DNA from: Cymbomonas tetramitiformis
Lineage: Eukaryota > Chlorophyta > Pyramimonadophyceae > Pyramimonadales > Pyramimonadaceae
Direction of reading: 5' to 3'
Length of the DNA: 64,000 bases
Assembly (NCBI GenBank): GCA_001247695.2
Contig: LGRX02028723.1
Location: 1-64,000, forward strand
A program made the translations under genes and the position numbers. Position 1 is the stretch's first letter, and each line of letters opens with the position of its first letter. Below are positions 60,182-64,000 of this stretch, piece by piece. The notes beneath the pieces were generated by a model. That model saw only the letters and a list, made by a program, of their open reading frames with translations, was not told the DNA's origin and ran no database searches.

Positions 60182-60290
60182 CTATTTGATTTACATTTAA
60201 TTGATTAATTGTCAAAGGGTCAGGAATAGTTGTAGGAGTTTGATTTCCATTAAATGTATTTGCGACTATATTATTTCCAAATGAAGACAT
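60120..60290 (-). pseudogene. Out-of-frame N-terminus of the fibre-like gene
   Basis: 56-codon frame, MSSFGNNIVANTFNG to SSYGF, overlapping the start of the 58490-60181 frame. Its first residues are the shared MSxFGN peptide. Either a separate tiny gene or, more likely, the detached first exon-like part of the fibre gene after a frameshift. Confidence 0.5.
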
Positions 60291-60319
60291 TATAAATTAC
60301 AATATAAATAAAAAATTTA

Positions 60320-60661
60320 TTAATTTGCAAGTTTCATAAATACCGTTCCAAATTTATCAGCAGGATTAGCTTTGAATACGTATAATCCATTTACGGGTGT
60401 AATATTTTCATCCGGTGGAACGTTGGTTGTTTCTACAATAGGCAAACCATCAAATCTTACTTTCATATTATTTGCTTTTGCAGCCATATTCAAATTTACA
60501 ATACCAGGGTCACCGCTTTGACTACCATCAATGTTCATATTGATATCAGCTCCAATCATTTGAAAAGTTGTTCTTGTTGTTTTATCTTGAGCACCAATAA
60601 ACACACCGTTATTTACTTTGATATTTTTATCTAAAACAAATTCATTTCCAAAATAAGACAT
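60320..60661 (-). CDS. 113-aa small virion-associated protein with MSYFGN N-terminus
   Basis: MSYFGNEFVLDKNIKVNNG, followed by beta-rich sequence (TTFQMIGADINMNIDGSQ) and a compact end GLYVFKANPADKFGTVFMKL. It shares its first residues with both fibre-like proteins. The length suits a short decoration or fibre-base protein. ATG 60661 is chosen over an upstream in-frame start because of the shared peptide. Confidence 0.6.
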   Translation of the reverse strand: MSYFGNEFVLDKNIKVNNGVFIGAQDKTTRTTFQMIGADINMNIDGSQSGDPGIVNLNMAAKANNMKVRFDGLPIVETTNVPPDENITPVNGLYVFKANPADKFGTVFMKLAN

Positions 60662-60683
60662 TATATATAATATCAAATAATTT

Positions 60684-60998
60684 TTATTTTACAAAGAATG
60701 TTGGTGCAAGTTTAAATAATTTATTGTTTAATGGATGAATATCAGGAAATGAAAACATAGCATTTTCTTTTGTGATTTTGTCACCGTGTCCTAATGTATA
60801 TGATTTAAAACCTGACATAAGGTCAACATTAGAGACTCTTGCCGGTGGTCGTAAATCTTGTATTGTTTTGCAGGGAATAATCATCATTGAAGGACTTCTA
60901 AATCCTGAAGTTAACATTAAATTTGGTAACGTAACATTTATTTTCCCTAAAGATTTTCCTAGATTTTTAGAGTTTATTTGTCCAGCTTGTTCTACCAT
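60684..60998 (-). CDS. 104-aa unrecognised protein in the capsid cluster
   Basis: MVEQAGQINSKNLGKSLGKI; central Pro/Arg segment TIQDLRPPARVSNVDLMSG and end NNKLFKLAPTFFVK. Intact, co-directional with the capsid genes and 24 bp from the 447-aa gene. Possibly a minor capsid or cement protein, by position only. Confidence 0.55.
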   Translation of the reverse strand: MVEQAGQINSKNLGKSLGKINVTLPNLMLTSGFRSPSMMIIPCKTIQDLRPPARVSNVDLMSGFKSYTLGHGDKITKENAMFSFPDIHPLNNKLFKLAPTFFVK

Positions 60999-61022
60999 AT
61001 ATTATTTATAAATAAATAAGTT

Positions 61023-62366
61023 TTACACAACAACTTCAATCATTCTGCCCATACCTATACGAAGTGTAGATGTACATTCACAAATTACAAAAGTTTCATT
61101 ATCAACACCGGGAATAGCTTCTTGTAAAGCATCTGTACCTGCTTGTGTTTGTAAGAAGAATTGAGAGTTCAAACCACGTGTATCTAAGCCACTAAGACTA
61201 CGAACATTCATTTCGGAAGGCATATTAAGTCTTAACATAGCAGTCCAATAAGAATTATACCAGTTCTCTAAAGAATTTATTTTGCATCCAGCATCATTAG
61301 AATAATTGTCAGCTTTTCCTATAGTTAGTAAGTTGAAGGCATCCAAAGCTGTTGCTCTATAATTAGGATAATAAAGTGAATTTATATTATATTGCCAAGA
61401 ACTAATTTTTCCGGCGTAAAATCTAAAATATGACGGCACATAAGTTGCCCCGATTTTATTATCAATTTTGTGCAAACCTGTATTTGTTGAATTATAAAAT
61501 GAAGGTCTTTGAACGGCATACAAATTATCTAAACATTGAGTAGATAAAGAAAATCTCGTTGATTTATCCATTTTTGTTTGAGAATCCAAAAATGTGAAAT
61601 AATTTTTAAAAGGCACCTCAATGAATGAATCTTCTCTTAATTTACGTTCTACGGCGCTATCATAAACACCATTTGAAAATGTAATTGTTTCAATTGTAAA
61701 ATGCAAATCTTGTAATTCCCAAGAAGCATTTGCAGCAAGTTGGGCCGCCCCGGTTCCATTAAAACCATTTCCAGCTCCTAATAATTTTTGATATGCCCCT
61801 AAAACTTCCGGACCGTGCATATAAAATCGTATTTGTATACTTGGTAATAAGGCCGTATCAATATAGTCCGGACTTGCTTCGCCTATAAATTGTAAAAAGT
61901 TGTTTAATATATATGGTCGTAATTCTGTATAATAATTATCAGTATTTACATTTATTTCTTGATTTTTTAAAACTCTTTGATAAGAAACTTCTTTATTTAA
62001 TGTTGTTTTAATGTTGTCCAACACAGTTGAAACGGTTGAATATTGTTGCATACCACTTGAAATTTGAATTCCACCGCTATAGACTTCTACCCTTTGAATT
62101 AATTTTTCAATTCCATTTGGTAATGTTGTAATTACTACATCAGGATCTCCCGCAGCGTTGGTACAAGCAATATTAGTTTCATTAGCACGACCTTGACAAT
62201 GCAAACTCAGACTTTTCATATTTATTAAAGAGTTCACAGGTAAGTTTAACGTTATCACACCATATGGAGATACTTTCGTCAAATTTGTTGTTTCTAATCT
62301 AAAATAGTTTGTAGAATAACCGTTCATTTTTTGAAGACCAAATGCAAGGCTATAAGGTAAAGACAT
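61023..62366 (-). CDS. Major capsid protein candidate (double jelly-roll)
   Basis: 447 aa, intact. N-terminus MSLPYSLAFGLQKMNGYSTN; then long alternating beta segments (GVITLNLPVNSLINMKSLSL), VEVYSGGIQISSGMQQYS, a conserved aromatic turn FKNYFTFLD, and a C-terminal half with similar alternation. Length and beta pattern fit the double jelly-roll capsid proteins of Polintons and Polinton-like viruses, which form the icosahedral shell. It lies between a penton-like gene and small virion genes, and its ATG follows TATAATATATATTATATAAA directly. I identify it by size, pattern and context; a structure prediction would settle it. Confidence 0.72.
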   Translation of the reverse strand: MSLPYSLAFGLQKMNGYSTNYFRLETTNLTKVSPYGVITLNLPVNSLINMKSLSLHCQGRANETNIACTNAAGDPDVVITTLPNGIEKLIQRVEVYSGGIQISSGMQQYSTVSTVLDNIKTTLNKEVSYQRVLKNQEINVNTDNYYTELRPYILNNFLQFIGEASPDYIDTALLPSIQIRFYMHGPEVLGAYQKLLGAGNGFNGTGAAQLAANASWELQDLHFTIETITFSNGVYDSAVERKLREDSFIEVPFKNYFTFLDSQTKMDKSTRFSLSTQCLDNLYAVQRPSFYNSTNTGLHKIDNKIGATYVPSYFRFYAGKISSWQYNINSLYYPNYRATALDAFNLLTIGKADNYSNDAGCKINSLENWYNSYWTAMLRLNMPSEMNVRSLSGLDTRGLNSQFFLQTQAGTDALQEAIPGVDNETFVICECTSTLRIGMGRMIEVVV

Positions 62367-62395
62367 TTTATATAATATATATTATAAAAAATTGT

Positions 62396-63379
62396 TCATT
62401 GAGAATACTCTTTTAATTTCAGGGAAATTGCAAAACTAATGGATTGTTCGGTACCATTTTTTGACAAGGCTGTTGGAATTAATCTTGATTTATTATCGGT
62501 TATTGAAATTCGTAATTGACAAAATTGTGAGGCTTGTACATATATACCAAAGTTTTCATCAAAATCTAAATAGGAAATAAATTTAGTAGAAATATCAGAA
62601 GGTAATAATACTTTTCCTAAAATGTCGCTACTAATTATTAAATTTTGATTTATTTGGTTTGAAAGATTTGTACTTTGTAAATTATTAGTTGGTAATGTAG
62701 TGATTCTTAAATAAATAGCATCATTTGTTTGTAAATTACCCGGAAATTTAGATATAAATATTTCATCAGGTGTTTCAATATCAAATAAATCATTTACTTG
62801 AGAAATGTTTGTTAATCCTGCAACAGATTTATTTGTTAGTCCGCCTAAAACTTGATCAACATCATTGTATTTCCCAGGAGAATTATAGATATCATTTAAT
62901 GCATCATCTAATGGACTGCCCGGAACGGCTTGAAAATCTCCAGTTATTGAAAATGCAACAAATTTAATATTGGGTGCAGCCTTGCTTAAGGTAATTGTAA
63001 AATGTCCTGAAATAGCATCAAATGTTACGTTTACCCTATCGGCGGGTCTAGCAAAATTAAAATTTGTTACAAGAACGTCTAAAATAATGGTTTCTAAAAT
63101 GGTTTTTAAATCATCTAAATCTGTATAATTTCCATCAGGTATTCTACATTCATACAATTTATCTGTGCTTGTTTTCGCTATATAAAAAATACCATTATAT
63201 TCATTAATTGTGTACCAAGTTTTCGCAGCGGTAAAAGAGTTTAGAATGATTTTTAATCTATTTGTATTTCTATAATTTGTTAATTGTGTTGGGACATTTA
63301 TATTGATTATTCTTGAATCACCGGAAGTTGATAAATCTTCGCTAGATAAATAAAGGGTTCGTTCAGATATTGGATTCAT
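62396..63379 (-). CDS. Penton-like minor capsid protein candidate
   Basis: 327 aa, intact. SERTLYLSSEDLSTSGDSRI opens the protein, then LKIILNSFTAAKTWYTINEY, a YECRIPDGNYTDLDDLKTIL segment and beta-rich remainder ending LKLKEYSQ. An N-terminal strand plus PxGNYT-type helix-turn segment is familiar from the minor capsid (penton) proteins of Polinton-like viruses, which cap the fivefold vertices. Adjacent to the major capsid gene as in that group. Overlaps the 78-aa gene by 17 bp. Confidence 0.62.
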   Translation of the reverse strand: MNPISERTLYLSSEDLSTSGDSRIININVPTQLTNYRNTNRLKIILNSFTAAKTWYTINEYNGIFYIAKTSTDKLYECRIPDGNYTDLDDLKTILETIILDVLVTNFNFARPADRVNVTFDAISGHFTITLSKAAPNIKFVAFSITGDFQAVPGSPLDDALNDIYNSPGKYNDVDQVLGGLTNKSVAGLTNISQVNDLFDIETPDEIFISKFPGNLQTNDAIYLRITTLPTNNLQSTNLSNQINQNLIISSDILGKVLLPSDISTKFISYLDFDENFGIYVQASQFCQLRISITDNKSRLIPTALSKNGTEQSISFAISLKLKEYSQ

Positions 63380-63599
63380 TAGTATCTCTATTTAATATAT
63401 GAATATAATTTTTATTTTTATCAATTTCTTTTTGTGTGTCTCTATGTAATGGTAACGGAATATCATCAACATTTCCTTCATACATTCTTTCATAAAATTG
63501 TGGTCGTGCTATAAAATCATCAATAATCAATTCTAAATAAAATGTACATAAATTAGGGTATAATATTTTTGCATTTTGTATCAATTGTTCACGTTCCAT
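63363..63599 (-). CDS. 78-aa conserved Polinton protein
   Basis: MEREQLIQNAKILYPNLCTF, then LIIDDFIARPQFYERMYEG. Helical, acidic; no motif recognised. Start overlaps the stop of the 63589 gene by 11 bp and its end overlaps the penton-like gene, an arrangement kept in the relic at 17879. Tight overlap suggests translation from a shared transcript. Confidence 0.62.
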   Translation of the reverse strand: MEREQLIQNAKILYPNLCTFYLELIIDDFIARPQFYERMYEGNVDDIPLPLHRDTQKEIDKNKNYIHILNRDTNESNI

Positions 63600-64000
63600 A
63601 ATTTATCAAAATATTATTTTTGCTGTTTTTAATTGTATTTTCATTAATATTTGAATATTTATTTGATAATGATTTATCAACATTTCTACTAAAATTTGTC
63701 ATTCTTTGTGGACCTTTGTTAGAAATATAATCTGCTAACATTCTTGCGACTAATGGAGCATCATCGTGTAAATAATTTGCATCAATATCACGTGTTCCTA
63801 GCATACCAAATATGCCTAATGGATTTGAATATTCTGAAATTTTATTAACAAATTCTTCGGGTGTAGCATTGTCTCTATACATATCAATAGAATCATTCAA
63901 AGCACTTCCAAAAGAGTATATATTGAGCCCCGTCCCTATAGTGTTTAATGTTGATTTTACTAAATTGACTTTACTTACTTTGTTGTTTTTTGGTAATTGA
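63589..64000 (-). CDS. Conserved Polinton protein, 5' end beyond the window
   Basis: Open on the minus strand from the window edge (QLPKNNKVSKVNL near the edge, NTIGTGLNIYSFGSALND) to NYGT and TGA. The homologue at 17530 matches along all of its length. Conserved core NPLGIFGMLG, ANYLHDDAPLVARMLADYI, SNKGPQRM. Unrecognised; belongs with the capsid gene cluster. Confidence 0.62.
   Translation of the reverse strand, partial: QLPKNNKVSKVNLVKSTLNTIGTGLNIYSFGSALNDSIDMYRDNATPEEFVNKISEYSNPLGIFGMLGTRDIDANYLHDDAPLVARMLADYISNKGPQRMTNFSRNVDKSLSNKYSNINENTIKNSKNNILINYGT

Noticed and set aside
1..64000. CRISPR arrays, tRNA or rRNA genes
   Set aside because: No regularly spaced repeats with unique spacers and no tRNA or rRNA signatures were found.

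Overview
The window looks like nuclear DNA of a microbial eukaryote (protist or alga; I cannot name it) packed with integrated Maverick/Polinton-type virus-like elements, with shorter host stretches between them. Supporting this are a DNA polymerase B with protein-primed-type architecture, retroviral-type DD35E integrases, a genome-packaging ATPase, a candidate double jelly-roll capsid gene with penton-like and fibre-like neighbours, inverted termini that all begin AGTAGT, a glycosyltransferase gene best explained by a GT-AG intron, and host-type transposons with clean target duplications. No tRNA, rRNA or CRISPR array was seen.

Layout. 1-14359: right half of a Polinton (end of a small gene, polB, integrase, putative ssDNA-binding-like 205-aa protein, 159-aa protein, 65-aa basic protein, terminus). 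A 3674-bp block running from the polB tail to a second, forward integrase has been tandemly copied to give three copies. 14387-17529: the end of another element (forward integrase, 65-aa and 224-aa proteins, small genes, terminus). 17530-18440: an internally deleted element fragment whose end cuts a cytosine-C5 methyltransferase. 18441-28600: mixed, moderately GC-rich host DNA with minisatellites, a 770-bp hAT-like element, a 281-bp LTR-like direct repeat and few convincing genes. 28979-31700: Polinton fragment with an intact ATPase and an adenine methyltransferase. 31930-34976: an unrelated block of zinc-binding proteins, one with a SUMO-interaction-like motif. 35132-43677: second Polinton right half (ATPase, coiled-coil protein, membrane peptide, polB, integrase), all core genes broken by few lesions. 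43678-46870: nested element ends. 46871-49403: host DNA with a spliced glycosyltransferase and a 375-bp MITE. 49404-52085: more element ends with a MYND-finger gene. 52198-55443: a second SIM-like protein followed by a gag-only LTR retroelement. 55799-64000: a terminus fragment, then the capsid half of another Polinton running off the window.

How the genes fit together. PolB would replicate a linear element, the integrase would insert it, the ATPase would package DNA into capsids built from the 447-aa and 327-aa proteins, and a group of proteins sharing an N-terminal peptide probably decorates the virion. The gene next to each terminus points outward, differs between elements (MYND finger, F-box-like, Pro-Thr repeat), and sits 27-28 bp behind one conserved upstream motif: a terminal cargo slot. 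The alpha-type termini can fold into hairpins of about 110 bp. Most core genes carry only one or two stops or frameshifts, so decay looks recent; intact genes include the 28979 ATPase, the leftmost reverse integrases and the capsid cluster.
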